A stretch of 64,000 nucleotides of DNA from Mucilaginibacter agri (GTDB lineage Bacteria; Bacteroidota; Bacteroidia; Sphingobacteriales; Sphingobacteriaceae), in NCBI RefSeq assembly GCF_009928685.1, contig NZ_WWEO01000044.1:620001-684000 (forward strand), in the 5' to 3' direction. Shown here piece after piece: positions 26,525-35,450 of the stretch; position 1 is the first letter of the stretch; every line of letters starts with the position of its first letter. The position numbers were made by a program, and so were the translations under genes. Below the pieces are notes generated by a model. It had not been told where the DNA came from. It searched no databases and saw only the letters and a list, made by a program, of their open reading frames with translations.

Positions 26525-27412
26525 TTATTCTTTTGTTTTATAGAATTTACCGAACACGCCCAATGGGAGTTTAATGCCCGATGTGGCTTGCAGGTATAAC
26601 TCACCGGTCTCTAGGTTTTCCACTTTCGGGAAAGCGCTACGGATGAGGTTTTCTACAATTACAGACGAAAAACCAAGCGAGTAGGTATTCAGGATCAGGA
26701 AGTGTTCTTCGGGGTCTAGAAGTTGTACAACATCCTGCATCATTTCGTTAATATGATCTTCCAGCTTCCACTTTTCGCCGTTAGGGCCGTGGCCGTAGGC
26801 AGGGGGATCGAGGATGATTCCGTTATATTTTTTGCCGCGTTTTAGTTCGCGTTTCACAAATTTCAGTGCGTCTTCTACCACCCAGCGAATGTTTTCTAAT
26901 CCCGATAATTCCTGATTTTCATTGGCCCAGGTTACCACCTGGCGTATCGAATCTACGTGGGTAGTGTCGGCACCGGCTGCACGGGCAATTAAAGATGCAC
27001 CACCGGTGTAGGCAAACAGGTTAAGAACTTTGGGGCTGCGTGCCTTAAACTGCTTTACATGTTTGGAGATATAATCCCAGTTTACAGCCTGCTCGGGAAA
27101 AATACCCACGTGTTTAAATGAAGTTAATGCCAAACGAAACTGAATCGCCACATCATCATTCTGGTAATTGATGTGCCAGCGATCGGCGGCTTTAGGATTC
27201 TTTTTAACCCAGTCGCCAGAGGTTGCCGAACGGCCGCGAAAACGGATGGTTTGTAAGCGGGTCCATTCACTATCTGGCAAAATTTTAGCCCAAACAGCTT
27301 GTGGCTCTGGTCTTACAGTTACAACATCGCCAAAACGTTCCAGCTTTTCGAAATTGCCGCAATCAATTAATTCGTAATCTTTCCAATGCTGGGGCGTAAG
27401 GAGTTGAATCAT
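26525..27412 (-). CDS. Class I SAM-dependent methyltransferase, RlmI/COG1092-like
   Basis: The 295-residue protein has the SAM-binding motif VLNLFAYTGGASLIARAAGA and the catalytic motif ILDPPAYGHGPNGEKWKL. The acidic residue of motif II lies in THVDSIRQVV. This places it among the rRNA large-subunit cytosine-C5 methyltransferase-like proteins. It is shorter than full RlmI because the N-terminal PUA domain is missing; residues 1-100 instead hold a small beta-rich region. The exact substrate is not clear. It is a single minus-strand gene. Confidence 0.88.
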   Translation of the reverse strand: MIQLLTPQHWKDYELIDCGNFEKLERFGDVVTVRPEPQAVWAKILPDSEWTRLQTIRFRGRSATSGDWVKKNPKAADRWHINYQNDDVAIQFRLALTSFKHVGIFPEQAVNWDYISKHVKQFKARSPKVLNLFAYTGGASLIARAAGADTTHVDSIRQVVTWANENQELSGLENIRWVVEDALKFVKRELKRGKKYNGIILDPPAYGHGPNGEKWKLEDHINEMMQDVVQLLDPEEHFLILNTYSLGFSSVIVENLIRSAFPKVENLETGELYLQATSGIKLPLGVFGKFYKTKE

Positions 27413-27420
27413 ATTTTCTG

Positions 27421-27505
27421 TTTCGTGTTATCAGTTGTCAGCCCAAAAAGACTTTAACAAATGCAAAGATAAGATTTACTGATGACTAATAACTTCTGAC
27501 TAATG
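27421..27505. repeat. Phrase-like repeat between mlaF and the methyltransferase gene
   Basis: TGTTATCAGTTGTCAG at 27427-27442 and CTGATGACTAATAACTTC / CTGACTAATGACTA at 27480-27507 form weak inverted word arms of the phrase class. The region lies between the mlaF start side and the methyltransferase start. The match is looser than at other sites. Confidence 0.45.
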
Positions 27506-27513
27506 ACTATACA

Positions 27514-28266
27514 TTATAGTTTCTCCCTTGCAGCCTGCGTAAACTTGCTGGCAAATACAAAGTCGTTCAGTTCTTTATTATCTGTGTGGGCTATTTCTTT
27601 GTTTGAGCCTTCCCACCATTTTTTTCCCTGGTATAAAAATATAATGTGATCGCCGATACCCATTACCGAGTTCATGTCGTGCGTTACCATTACTGTTGTT
27701 ATCTTATATTCGAGGGTTAATTCGCTGATCAGATCATCAATCACAATAGAGGTTTGTGGGTCGAGGCCAGAGTTAGGCTCGTCCACAAACAGATATTTGG
27801 GTTCCATAGAAATGGCACGGGCAATACCCACACGCTTTTTCATACCGCCCGATAATTCTGAAGGGAAAAGCTTATTCTTATCTTTAAGATTTACGCGTTC
27901 AAGGCAGAAGTTGGCGCGGTCGCGTTTCTCTTCTTTGCTCATGGTGGTAAAGAGGTTCAAAGGGAAAATAATGTTCTCCTCAACCGTCATAGAATCAAAC
28001 AAGGCCGAATTTTGAAACAGCATCCCGATCTGCTTACGGATAGGTACACGTTGTTCAAAATCCATCTCCGTAAAATTCTCACCATCGAAGATAATTTGGC
28101 CTTTGGTTGGCGCATGCAAGCCTACTATGCATTTCAGCAAAGTAGTTTTTCCCGAACCGGAGCCGCCAATAATGAGATTATTTTTCCCCGGTTTAAAGTC
28201 GGCCGTAATACCTTTTAAAACTTCGTTATCACCAAATGTTTTGTAAATATCTTTAATCTCAATCAT
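27514..28266 (-). CDS. mlaF: MlaF-like ABC transporter ATP-binding protein
   Basis: ATPase of the phospholipid/retrograde (Mla/MCE) ABC transporter, 250 residues. Walker A is IIGGSGSGKTTLLKCI, the Q-loop MLFQNSALFDS, the signature ELSGGMKKRVGIARAI, Walker B KYLFVDEPNSGLDP, and the H-loop TTVMVTHDMNSVMG. The signature SGGMKKR is typical of the Mla subfamily. Its start overlaps the permease stop by 4 bases. No MCE substrate-binding protein (mlaD) follows here, so that partner must be elsewhere. Confidence 0.9.
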   Translation of the reverse strand: MIEIKDIYKTFGDNEVLKGITADFKPGKNNLIIGGSGSGKTTLLKCIVGLHAPTKGQIIFDGENFTEMDFEQRVPIRKQIGMLFQNSALFDSMTVEENIIFPLNLFTTMSKEEKRDRANFCLERVNLKDKNKLFPSELSGGMKKRVGIARAISMEPKYLFVDEPNSGLDPQTSIVIDDLISELTLEYKITTVMVTHDMNSVMGIGDHIIFLYQGKKWWEGSNKEIAHTDNKELNDFVFASKFTQAAREKL

Positions 28267-28994
28267 AGCATTAAACGGGTAATAACAAGGTCAGCAAATA
28301 AAATCATTACGCAGCTGTATACAACTCCTTTGGTTGCCGACTGACCAACTTCTAAGGCCCCTCCAGAAGTATAAAAACCTTGGTAAGCGCAAATAGATGT
28401 AATTATAAATCCGAACACTATTGATTTAACCAGGGCCACCTGGATAGTAAGCGGGTCGAAACCATCGCGTAAACCGGTAATATAGTCAGAGGTGGAAACG
28501 TCGCTTGATGAAAAACAAGCAAGATAGCCCCCGCCAATACCTAAAAATATAGAAACGATAACCAGCACCGGCACCATAGTTACACCGGCAATTATTTTAG
28601 GGGCTATGAGATATCCAGGCGCATTAACACCCATGATTTCTAATGCGTCTATTTGTTCGGTAACCCGCATTGTACCTATCTGAGATGCAATGCTCGAACC
28701 TACCCTACCTGCCAATACCAACGAGGAAATGGTTGGACTAAATTCCAAAATTGTGGTATCGCGCCCAATGCTACCAGCAATACTACGCGGTATTAGAGGG
28801 CTGGCCAATTGAAACGCTATCTGAATGGTGGTTGCTGCTCCAATAAATATGGAAATTATGCTGATAATGCCCAATGAGCCGATACCCACTGATACCATTT
28901 CGCGCATTACCTCTGCCCAGTAAACCGTAAATTTTTCGGGTTTTCTGAAACTTAAGCGCAACAATAAGATGTATCTGCCAAAAGAAGTAAACAT
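28263..28994 (-). CDS. mlaE: MlaE-like ABC transporter permease
   Basis: Permease of 243 residues with about six hydrophobic segments and the MlaE family pattern: an N-terminal amphipathic stretch FRKPEKFTVYWAEVMREMVSVGIGSLGIIS, the conserved LVLAGRVGSSIASQIGTMRVTEQIDALEIMGVNA loop, and GFYTSGGALEVGQSATKGV near the C-terminus. It would move lipids between the inner membrane and the periplasmic carrier, in maintenance of the outer membrane. It is the first gene of a two-gene operon with mlaF. Confidence 0.92.
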   Translation of the reverse strand: MFTSFGRYILLLRLSFRKPEKFTVYWAEVMREMVSVGIGSLGIISIISIFIGAATTIQIAFQLASPLIPRSIAGSIGRDTTILEFSPTISSLVLAGRVGSSIASQIGTMRVTEQIDALEIMGVNAPGYLIAPKIIAGVTMVPVLVIVSIFLGIGGGYLACFSSSDVSTSDYITGLRDGFDPLTIQVALVKSIVFGFIITSICAYQGFYTSGGALEVGQSATKGVVYSCVMILFADLVITRLML

Positions 28995-29078
28995 GTTTTT
29001 CTATAAATAAATCAGTCAAAAATACATTTTTTAATCAGCAGGCTTTACAGCATATAACAATTAGCGCTAATTTTAAGC

Positions 29079-29783
29079 ATGAAAAACGCTTTAATTACAG
29101 GTGCTACCAAGGGCATGGGCCGGGCCATAGCTTTTGCTTTTGCTAAACAAGGATTAAACCTTGCAATTTGTTCACGTAATATAAAAGAATTAGAACAAAT
29201 AAAGGCAGAACTGCTGAATATCAACCAACAGATCAGCGTGATAGTGGTTGAAGCCGATGCCAGTAAAAAAGATCAATTGCTAAATTTCGCTGCCACTGCC
29301 GAGCAACAATTGGGCAGCATTGATGTAATCGTAAATAATGTAGGCATCTACCACCCTACCTCGATAACTGACGATGATGAAGACACCTTCGACCTTTTAA
29401 TGAACGCCAACCTGCGCCCGGCTTACGAATTATACCGTTATTTCGGCAAAAAAATGGCTGCCGCAAAACAGGGGCACATTTTTAATATTTGCTCTATAGC
29501 CGCCATAAACCCGGTTACAAATGCAGGTACTTATACTGTAACAAAAGCTGCGACACTTAGTCTTAGTAATATAATGAGGCTGGAAATGCAACAATATGGT
29601 GTCAAAGTAACCTCGGTAATTCCGGGGTCGACCTTAACCGCTTCCTGGGACGGAGTTGAGGTTGATGCAAACACCATGGTGCTGCCAACAGACATCGCTT
29701 CGGCAGTAATTAATATCTATAACATGAGCGCCGGTGCCAATGTTAATGAGATTGTAATTACACCTGTTTTTGGCCAGTTATAA
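29079..29783 (+). CDS. Short-chain dehydrogenase/reductase (SDR)
   Basis: Classical SDR of 234 residues. The cofactor motif is TGATKGMGRAIAFAFAKQG, followed by NNVG (residues VIVNNVGIY). The catalytic Ser lies in ICSIAAINPV, and YTVTKAA supplies the YxxxK pair. The family reduces 3-oxo groups with NADPH; this member resembles FabG-like 3-ketoacyl reductases but specificity is open. It sits 21 nt upstream of the PspC gene, with both on the plus strand. Confidence 0.9.
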   Translation: MKNALITGATKGMGRAIAFAFAKQGLNLAICSRNIKELEQIKAELLNINQQISVIVVEADASKKDQLLNFAATAEQQLGSIDVIVNNVGIYHPTSITDDDEDTFDLLMNANLRPAYELYRYFGKKMAAAKQGHIFNICSIAAINPVTNAGTYTVTKAATLSLSNIMRLEMQQYGVKVTSVIPGSTLTASWDGVEVDANTMVLPTDIASAVINIYNMSAGANVNEIVITPVFGQL

Positions 29784-29804
29784 ATCACTCTTAAATTAAT
29801 TACA

Positions 29805-30350
29805 ATGGAAAAGAAACTATATCGCGACGAACAACATAAAACCATAGGTGGTGTTTGCGCCGGACTTGCCGAATACTTCGGAGTTGATATATCAGTAGTC
29901 CGCTTGTTATTTGTTTTGGCCTTGATTTTTAAAGGCGGCGGCTTTTTAATCTATGTTATCCTTTGGATAGTGTTGCCTAAAAAACCATTTAACTACGTAC
30001 CCCCGGTTGATTATACTGTGCCTCCGGGCTCACCTTTTCAATCATCAGCGCCTTATCAGCCAACTCCAGTGTTTGTACCACAGGTAAAAAAAGGCCCTTC
30101 AACCGCGTCTATCATTGGCGGCCTGGTTTTAATACTGTTAGGCGGCGGCTTTTTGCTGGATGAATTTAACATTATCCCCGATTGGGATTTTGAACAGTGG
30201 TGGCCGGTAATATTGGTGGTAATTGGTTTGGTATTGATGCTAAAAAGTAACAAACAACCGGTACAACAAGCGTGGCAAACCCCGCCGCCGGCGGCAGAGC
30301 CCGAACTAAAAGACGAACCTAAAACCGATAACCCTTCAACTGAACTTTAA
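29805..30350 (+). CDS. PspC-domain membrane protein
   Basis: The 181-residue protein begins with a PspC domain (about 1-60: KKLYRDEQHKTIGGVCAGLAEYFGVD, then FVLALIFKGGGFLIYVILWIVLP). A proline-rich spacer (about 70-95) and two or so additional hydrophobic segments (SIIGGLVLILLGGGFLL and WWPVILVVIGLVLML) follow, like the LiaF-type transmembrane region. PspC proteins sense envelope stress in other bacteria; the role here is inferred. The next gene starts 1 nt after its stop and is clearly a partner. Confidence 0.88.
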   Translation: MEKKLYRDEQHKTIGGVCAGLAEYFGVDISVVRLLFVLALIFKGGGFLIYVILWIVLPKKPFNYVPPVDYTVPPGSPFQSSAPYQPTPVFVPQVKKGPSTASIIGGLVLILLGGGFLLDEFNIIPDWDFEQWWPVILVVIGLVLMLKSNKQPVQQAWQTPPPAAEPELKDEPKTDNPSTEL

Positions 30351-30351
30351 C

Positions 30352-31371
30352 ATGAGAAGCAATAAATTAATGCCAGGTGTTATCCTGGTACTCATCGGAG
30401 CCATTGTTCTGCTGAGAAATTTCGGATACCTGCACTTTCATTGGAGTAACCTTATATATCTGTGGCCTGTATTTTTGGTAATAGGCGGTGTTAATCTGCT
30501 GTTATCGCACAATCGCGCACCGTGGGCAACTCTGGTAAGGATAGCGGTAGTAGTAGTGGGTGTGTGCTTTATATTATTTGGCAATGCTGGCAGCAAACAC
30601 CATTTTGCACCAACCTTCTACTTCAATCATCACGATCGCGATGACGATGACGACGATATGGACATGAGCGATAACGATAACGATGACGACGACAATGACA
30701 ACGATACCCTTAAAAACAACATTGTTAAGGTAGATGGTAACAGCTTTTATCGCACAGGCTTTACTTCAGGAACCAAGGTAGCTCGCCTTAACCTAAGCGG
30801 TGGCGGCACCACTTATAATCTGAGCGACACTACTACCGATTTATTTGCCGCAAACGTTAAAGAATACTCAGGTCGCTACACTTTGAAAAATCATGTCGAT
30901 AACGACTCTGTACATGTGGTTGACTTTAACATGGATAACGAGCACCGCAAACACTTTACCTGGGGCGATAACAAATCAAACACCGCCACTCTTAAATTAA
31001 ACTCGAACCCCGAGTGGGATGTGAATATTAAAGCTGGTGCAACCAGTTTAGATTTCGACCTGAATAAGTTTAAAGTACGCTCATTGGTATTAAGTGGCGG
31101 CGCCGCGGCATTCAATATTAAATTGGGACAACCGGTTGCCAGCAATACCCGGGTTACTATCTCATCAGGCGTATCGGACATTACCGTTAGCGTGCCTAAA
31201 GATGCTGCCTGTATGATTACCAGCAGCACAGGCTTATCATCAAACAACTTTGATGGCTTTAACAATAACGGCGATAACGAATACAAAACCCCTGGATTTA
31301 ATTCGGCTAAGAACCGCATTTACATTACTATAAGCGGTGGCTTATCTGATTTTAAAGTACGCAGATACTAA
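30352..31371 (+). CDS. LiaF/DUF5668-like membrane protein with Asp-rich linker
   Basis: The 339-residue protein has three hydrophobic segments (about 8-22, 33-51, 62-77) of DUF5668/LiaF type. A run of nearly pure Asp/Asn/His at residues 93-119 (30628-30708) comes next. The C-terminal half is beta-rich with the repeated pattern NLSGGGTTYNLSD, LSGGAAAFNIKLGQ, ISSGVSDITVSV, resembling the LiaF C-terminal beta-helix. The acidic stretch may bind calcium or keep the extracytoplasmic domain off the membrane; both are guesses. Forms a two-gene unit with the PspC gene and ends in a terminator. Confidence 0.85.
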   Translation: MRSNKLMPGVILVLIGAIVLLRNFGYLHFHWSNLIYLWPVFLVIGGVNLLLSHNRAPWATLVRIAVVVVGVCFILFGNAGSKHHFAPTFYFNHHDRDDDDDDMDMSDNDNDDDDNDNDTLKNNIVKVDGNSFYRTGFTSGTKVARLNLSGGGTTYNLSDTTTDLFAANVKEYSGRYTLKNHVDNDSVHVVDFNMDNEHRKHFTWGDNKSNTATLKLNSNPEWDVNIKAGATSLDFDLNKFKVRSLVLSGGAAAFNIKLGQPVASNTRVTISSGVSDITVSVPKDAACMITSSTGLSSNNFDGFNNNGDNEYKTPGFNSAKNRIYITISGGLSDFKVRRY

Positions 31372-31392
31372 ACCAACACCTTCATAATTTAA

Positions 31393-31427
31393 AACCGCTT
31401 TGCGTATTTTGCATAGCGGTTTTTTTA
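31393..31427 (+). terminator. Intrinsic terminator after the LiaF-like gene
   Basis: AACCGCT (31393-31399) pairs with AGCGGTT (31415-31421), followed by an uninterrupted T run. The RDD gene begins just after it, so it has its own promoter or relies on read-through. Confidence 0.85.
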
Positions 31428-31437
31428 TATTTTAACA

Positions 31438-32031
31438 ATGGCTGAAACATATATCATGGTAATTGCCGGCAAGCCCGAAGGCCCGTTCACTATAACTGAA
31501 CTGCAAGCCCGCGGGCTAAAACCCGCCGACTTTGTAAAGACCGAAGCCATGATAGATTATAAAGAAGCCCACGAAATTGCCGAACTGCGCGAGATTTTAG
31601 GCTTCACCAAACCTCCCGTTATCCCCCAATACTTTGGTAGCTTTGATCAAAGATTATTAGCCTCCTTTATAGACTGGTTGATTATAACGGGCGTTTACGT
31701 TGTGCCTGTATTGCTTATCGTATTGATCTCCCCGGGCAAGATGTTCGATATGATACTAAGCGGAAGTTTGCTGGTAGTAATCCCGATAACATATGTTGTT
31801 TATCATATCGTAATGGAAAGTGGCCCTAAGCAAGCTACCTATGGCAAACAAATCTTAAAAATAAAGGTAACCGACATGCAGGGTTATCCAATTAATACCA
31901 GTACAGCTATCGGCCGAAACTTATCTAAAATATTCTCGGTACTGACGCTGGGTGTAGGTTACTTACTTAACTTTTTTAACAAGCGCCAGCAGTGCATGCA
32001 CCGATATGATTGCAGGGACTTTGGTGGTTAA
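31438..32031 (+). CDS. RDD-family membrane protein with N-terminal GYF-2-like domain
   Basis: The 197-residue protein combines an N-terminal GYF_2/DUF4339-type segment (about 1-57: MVIAGKPEGPFTITELQARGLKPADFV) with a C-terminal RDD membrane domain (FDQRLLASFIDWLIITG, TYGKQILKIKVTDMQGYPINTSTAIGRN). The last part has the cysteine/tyrosine ending QQCMHRYDCRDFGG. The RDD family may be involved in ion transport, but the role is unproved. It is a single plus-strand gene followed by a long inverted repeat. Confidence 0.88.
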   Translation: MAETYIMVIAGKPEGPFTITELQARGLKPADFVKTEAMIDYKEAHEIAELREILGFTKPPVIPQYFGSFDQRLLASFIDWLIITGVYVVPVLLIVLISPGKMFDMILSGSLLVVIPITYVVYHIVMESGPKQATYGKQILKIKVTDMQGYPINTSTAIGRNLSKIFSVLTLGVGYLLNFFNKRQQCMHRYDCRDFGG

Positions 32032-32068
32032 AGATAGGCTGGTGTAGATTTATGTATCAACACCAATT

Positions 32069-32153
32069 TGTCATGTTGAGCGATAGCGAAATATCTTCTC
32101 CGCAACGTAAATCTGCCAACGCAGAAGATTCTTCACTATCGTTCAGAATGACA
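32069..32153. repeat. Inverted repeat of the TGTCATT...AATGACA class
   Basis: TGTCATGTTGAGCGATAGCG at 32069 and the complementary arm ending in TCAGAATGACA at 32153, with inner AAATATCTTCT / AGAAGATTCTTC, form an imperfect stem-loop. It lies between the RDD gene and the end of the tldD/pmbA array, where two gene units converge, and may act as a bidirectional terminator. Confidence 0.8.
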
Positions 32154-32194
32154 ACTTTTTTTAGCCCTCCCGTCCGTAGAGATTTGGGAGGAGC

Positions 32195-33529
32195 CTACAC
32201 CGCGTCAGACAACGACGTAAACGTAAAGTCCCTGATTTTCATTGGCGGGATCATCGCTCCCTGGCCAGATTCGCCGCTAACGGTACGCTCGGATTTGCCG
32301 AGGGCTTCGAGGTTATTGAGCATAATTACCGGGCTCTCGTTAAATCTGAAGTTTTTGACCGGGAATTTGATCTGGCCGTTTTCAATATAAAAAGTACCAT
32401 CGCGGGTTAGGCCCGTAAACAGCAAAGTTTGCGGATCAACAGAACGGATGTACCATAACCGCGTAACTAATATACCTCTTTCAGTTCCCTTAATTAATTC
32501 TTCCAGAGATGCGCTGCCGCCTTCCATAATCACTGCATCGGGTTGAGGGGTGGCTTTTACGCCTTTCTTTTGCGCCCAATACCGCGAGTAGAACAGGTTT
32601 TTAACCACACCTTTTTCTATCCACGAGATTTTTTCCTGCGGGCGGCCGTCCTGCGCCCAGGTAGCGGTTGGCAGGTCGGCATTCTGTGGGTCAGAGTAAA
32701 TATTTACCCGTTCGTCTACCAGTTTATCACCTAATTTGGTCGTCCCGCCGGGCTTGCTTAAAAAGCTGCGGCCTTCGTCGGCGTTACGAGCATCCAGTTC
32801 GTAAAGCATGTTTTCCAGCAGCACAATGCCTGCAGCTGGTTCTAAAATAACGGTGTACTTCCCTGGCTCGATAGCTTTGGCTGTTACCGAGGCTGCCGCT
32901 TTTTGAGCTGCAATACGGGTAGCTGCAGCCACGTCAAGCTTGCTTACATCATTATAGCCTTTAGATGCATAACCCGAGCCTTTACCATCTGGGGTACGAA
33001 CAGTAACGTTGAATGCCACACTGGTTGAAGTATTGTAAGCAAACAAACCTTTGGAGTTCATCATGGCGCTAAAGCCGGTATCGTTATTATAAAAACCTGC
33101 GGCGTTCAGATTACCCGCTTTGGAGATTTCCAGGCTGGTTGCCACAGCATCAGCCCGCGTTTTTGGGCTAATGGCGGCAGTTGCATCCACGTAGGTTTTT
33201 GATTCGAGGTAAGTTTGGGGGCCTAGTAGTGGCATGTATTCAGGGTTTTCGGGAGCAAGTTTAGCCAGCTCTTCCGAGCGGCGCACCACCTTTTCGAGCG
33301 AAGCATCATCAAACTCATTAATGGTAGCCACACCCGATTTTTTTCCGTATGCCGAACTTACCACCAGTGTTTTCTCGCTGATGCCACCACTGGTTGATAC
33401 CGCGTTTAATGCATAACGTATATTACCTTGGTCTGTACCTGTTAAGTTAACCTCACATTCGTCGGCTTTAGAGTAGCTGAGCACTTTCTTTAGCAAAGTC
33501 TGTGCTTCTTCTTTAGTTAGTAATGGCAT
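32195..33529 (-). CDS. pmbA: PmbA/TldE-family protein D
   Basis: The 444-residue TldE/PmbA-type subunit lacks the HExxxH metal motif; the equivalent region reads AAGIVLLENMLYELDARN. By family, TldE pairs with TldD to form a heterodimer whose active site lies in TldD. It has no signal peptide (MPLLTKEEAQTLLKKVLS). The conserved C-terminus is shared with the other two paralogues here (MKIRDFTFTSLSDAV). Its gene starts 1 nt after the stop of tldD copy D, indicating translational coupling. Confidence 0.9.
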   Translation of the reverse strand: MPLLTKEEAQTLLKKVLSYSKADECEVNLTGTDQGNIRYALNAVSTSGGISEKTLVVSSAYGKKSGVATINEFDDASLEKVVRRSEELAKLAPENPEYMPLLGPQTYLESKTYVDATAAISPKTRADAVATSLEISKAGNLNAAGFYNNDTGFSAMMNSKGLFAYNTSTSVAFNVTVRTPDGKGSGYASKGYNDVSKLDVAAATRIAAQKAAASVTAKAIEPGKYTVILEPAAGIVLLENMLYELDARNADEGRSFLSKPGGTTKLGDKLVDERVNIYSDPQNADLPTATWAQDGRPQEKISWIEKGVVKNLFYSRYWAQKKGVKATPQPDAVIMEGGSASLEELIKGTERGILVTRLWYIRSVDPQTLLFTGLTRDGTFYIENGQIKFPVKNFRFNESPVIMLNNLEALGKSERTVSGESGQGAMIPPMKIRDFTFTSLSDAV

Positions 33530-33530
33530 A

Positions 33531-35165
33531 TCAGATCTTTCTTGAAGTATTAATAACGTTTACCCCGTTAAACCGGGCTGTTGATGAACCGTGTGAAACC
33601 GCGTTACTTTGCGGCGGCTGGCCCTTTCCGTCGAAAAATGTTCCGCCTAAACGGTAATCCCTTTCGTCGCAAATAGCGCTGCAAGAGTTCCAGAACTCCT
33701 GTGTGTTTGACTGGTAGGCTACGTCTTTCAGCATTCCGGCAATCTGTCCGTTTTTGATCTCATAAAACAGCTGCCCGCTAAACTGGAAGTTATAACGTTG
33801 CTGATCTATCGAATAAGAACCGTCGCCAATAATGTAAATCCCCTTCTCTACATTCTTAATTAGCTCGGCAGGTGCCAATGGTGCTTTACCCGGTTGAAGC
33901 GAAATATTGGCCATACGCTGAAACTGTACATTATCCCAGCTTTCGGCATAGCAGCACCCCTGCGATTCTTTTAGCCCAATGATGTGCGCCTGATCGCGAA
34001 TGGCCTGATAATTAACCAGCGTACCATCTTTAATAATATCCCACTCGCCGCATTTTACGCCCTCGTCATCATAACCCACATAGCCTAATGATCCTGGCTG
34101 AAGTTTATCGGCCTTAATATTTACCAGCTTACTGCCGTAATTAAACTTGCCCGACTTCCATTTATCCAACGTAAGGAAACTTGTACCGGCAAAGTTGGCC
34201 TCGTAGCCTAGCACGCGGTCGAGTTCTGATGGGTGACCAGCAGACTCATGAATAGTTAAATATAAATTGGTTGGATCGAGCACCAGATCATACTTACCGG
34301 CCTCCACTGATTTAGCTTTATGCTTCTCCCCCGCCTGTATGGCGGCAAGCTTGGCATCCTCCATCATATCATACCGGTTACGATAGAGGGTAGTTTGGCT
34401 TTGAATTTTTTCAGATGCTTTAGGGGTAAGATATTCATATCCCATGCCCACCGGCGATCCTAAAGAGTTACGGGTCTCAAACTTCCCGGTTTTCGAATCA
34501 ATCTTAGTTACATTAAATACCGGCCAAAGGCGATGAATGTCCTGATCAATATAAGAACCATCTGTAGAAGCAAAGTATTTCTGCTCGTTAACCGTAAACA
34601 TTGCAGAATCTACATAGCTTGCACCGTTGGTCATGGCGGCATTATTAACGCCAAGCAGCAAATCAATTTTATCTTTTATCGGTACTTCAAAAGCGTTTAC
34701 CTCAATTGGTGTTTTCCAGCTTACTTCGCCGTAGCCTTTTTGCGGGGCAAGCTGAACCGGTTCTTTTAACAACCTTGAGTTTTCTTTTGCTATCTGTACA
34801 GCCAGGTTGGTAGCCGCGGCAATACCATCCGTCGTCATATCGCTGGTAGCGGCAAAACCCCAGCTACCGTTGGCAATTACACGAATACCCATGCCATAGC
34901 TTTCGGTGTTGACAACATTCTGCACTTTGTCTTCGCGCGTTATCACATATTGGTTAAGGTATCGGCCAATACGCACGTCGGCGTAGGTGGCGCCTTTAGA
35001 TTTGGCCGTATTCAGAACCACATCAGCCATACGCTTTTTGGCAGCTACATCGGCTCCCGGTGTGATCACATCGTAAGGCACAGGTGAACCTAAAACCGGA
35101 ATCCGGTTGAGCATCGCAGCCCCAAAACTCATCCCGGATAGATAGAGGAAGTCTTTTCTTTTCAA
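33531..35165 (-). CDS. tldD: TldD-family metalloprotease D, Tat-like N-terminus
   Basis: The 544-residue TldD-type protease has the motif HESAGH (H306-E307-x3-H311). By family, TldD/TldE cleaves unfolded or modified peptides inside a closed chamber, for example microcin B17 leader removal. Where related enzymes have a third zinc ligand cysteine before GKxGQ, this one has Asp (FFDGKGQP, D512). The N-terminus MKRKDFLYLSGMSFGAAML resembles a Tat or lipoprotein-less signal; the start codon is TTG at 35165, as in all four copies. It is coupled to pmbA copy D downstream. Confidence 0.9.
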   Translation of the reverse strand: MKRKDFLYLSGMSFGAAMLNRIPVLGSPVPYDVITPGADVAAKKRMADVVLNTAKSKGATYADVRIGRYLNQYVITREDKVQNVVNTESYGMGIRVIANGSWGFAATSDMTTDGIAAATNLAVQIAKENSRLLKEPVQLAPQKGYGEVSWKTPIEVNAFEVPIKDKIDLLLGVNNAAMTNGASYVDSAMFTVNEQKYFASTDGSYIDQDIHRLWPVFNVTKIDSKTGKFETRNSLGSPVGMGYEYLTPKASEKIQSQTTLYRNRYDMMEDAKLAAIQAGEKHKAKSVEAGKYDLVLDPTNLYLTIHESAGHPSELDRVLGYEANFAGTSFLTLDKWKSGKFNYGSKLVNIKADKLQPGSLGYVGYDDEGVKCGEWDIIKDGTLVNYQAIRDQAHIIGLKESQGCCYAESWDNVQFQRMANISLQPGKAPLAPAELIKNVEKGIYIIGDGSYSIDQQRYNFQFSGQLFYEIKNGQIAGMLKDVAYQSNTQEFWNSCSAICDERDYRLGGTFFDGKGQPPQSNAVSHGSSTARFNGVNVINTSRKI

Positions 35166-35287
35166 AATGGTAAGTTTAGTTGCCTAAATATATCGAATTG
35201 CTGTTGAATAAACTTATAAATGATTGATTGGTAGTGTTTTTTCGAAAATTGCAAAAATGAAGTTATACATCGACATCCGCTCTTTAT

Positions 35288-35367
35288 TGTCATATTGAGC
35301 GGTAGCGAAATATCTTCTTTAACAGGCAATAGCACAGAAGATTCTTCGCTATCGCTCTGAATGACAA
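35288..35367. repeat. Inverted repeat of the TGTCATT...AATGACA class
   Basis: TGTCATATTGAGCGGTAGCG at 35288 pairs with the arm ending CGCTATCGCTCTGAATGACA at 35367. The inner parts AAATATCTTCTTT and AGAAGATTCTTC also pair partly. It lies between tldD D and the terminator of pmbA C. Confidence 0.85.
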
Positions 35368-35382
35368 AAAAGGTTTTAAACA

Positions 35383-35410
35383 AAAAAAGGCGCCAATTTC
35401 TCGGCGCCTC
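35383..35410 (-). terminator. Intrinsic terminator after pmbA C
   Basis: On the minus strand AGGCGCC pairs with GGCGCCT across an 8-nt loop and is followed by a run of seven T. It ends the tldD-C/pmbA-C unit before tldD D, so these pairs are probably separate transcripts. Confidence 0.85.
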
Positions 35411-35415
35411 CCTAT

Positions 35416-35449
35416 CTTGATTCTTGTTTCTCGATTCTTGATTCTCGAG
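35416..35449. repeat. Phrase-like repeat TCTTGATTCTTG/TCTCGATTC
   Basis: Two variant copies of the phrase TCTTGATTCTTGTTTC / TCGATTCTTGATTCTC lie between the stop of pmbA C and its terminator. The same words occur at 15265-15300 inside ispG, 51146-51178 and 61384-61415. Confidence 0.75.
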
Positions 35450-35450
35450 C

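Noticed and set aside
30628..30708. Asp-rich run as a frameshift or assembly artefact
   Set aside because: The frame stays open on both sides, codon use is mixed, and the downstream domain is normal.
32010..32390. Plus-strand open frame of 126 codons after the RDD gene
   Set aside because: It runs through the long inverted repeat and the antisense of pmbA D, and the translation has no protein-like character.
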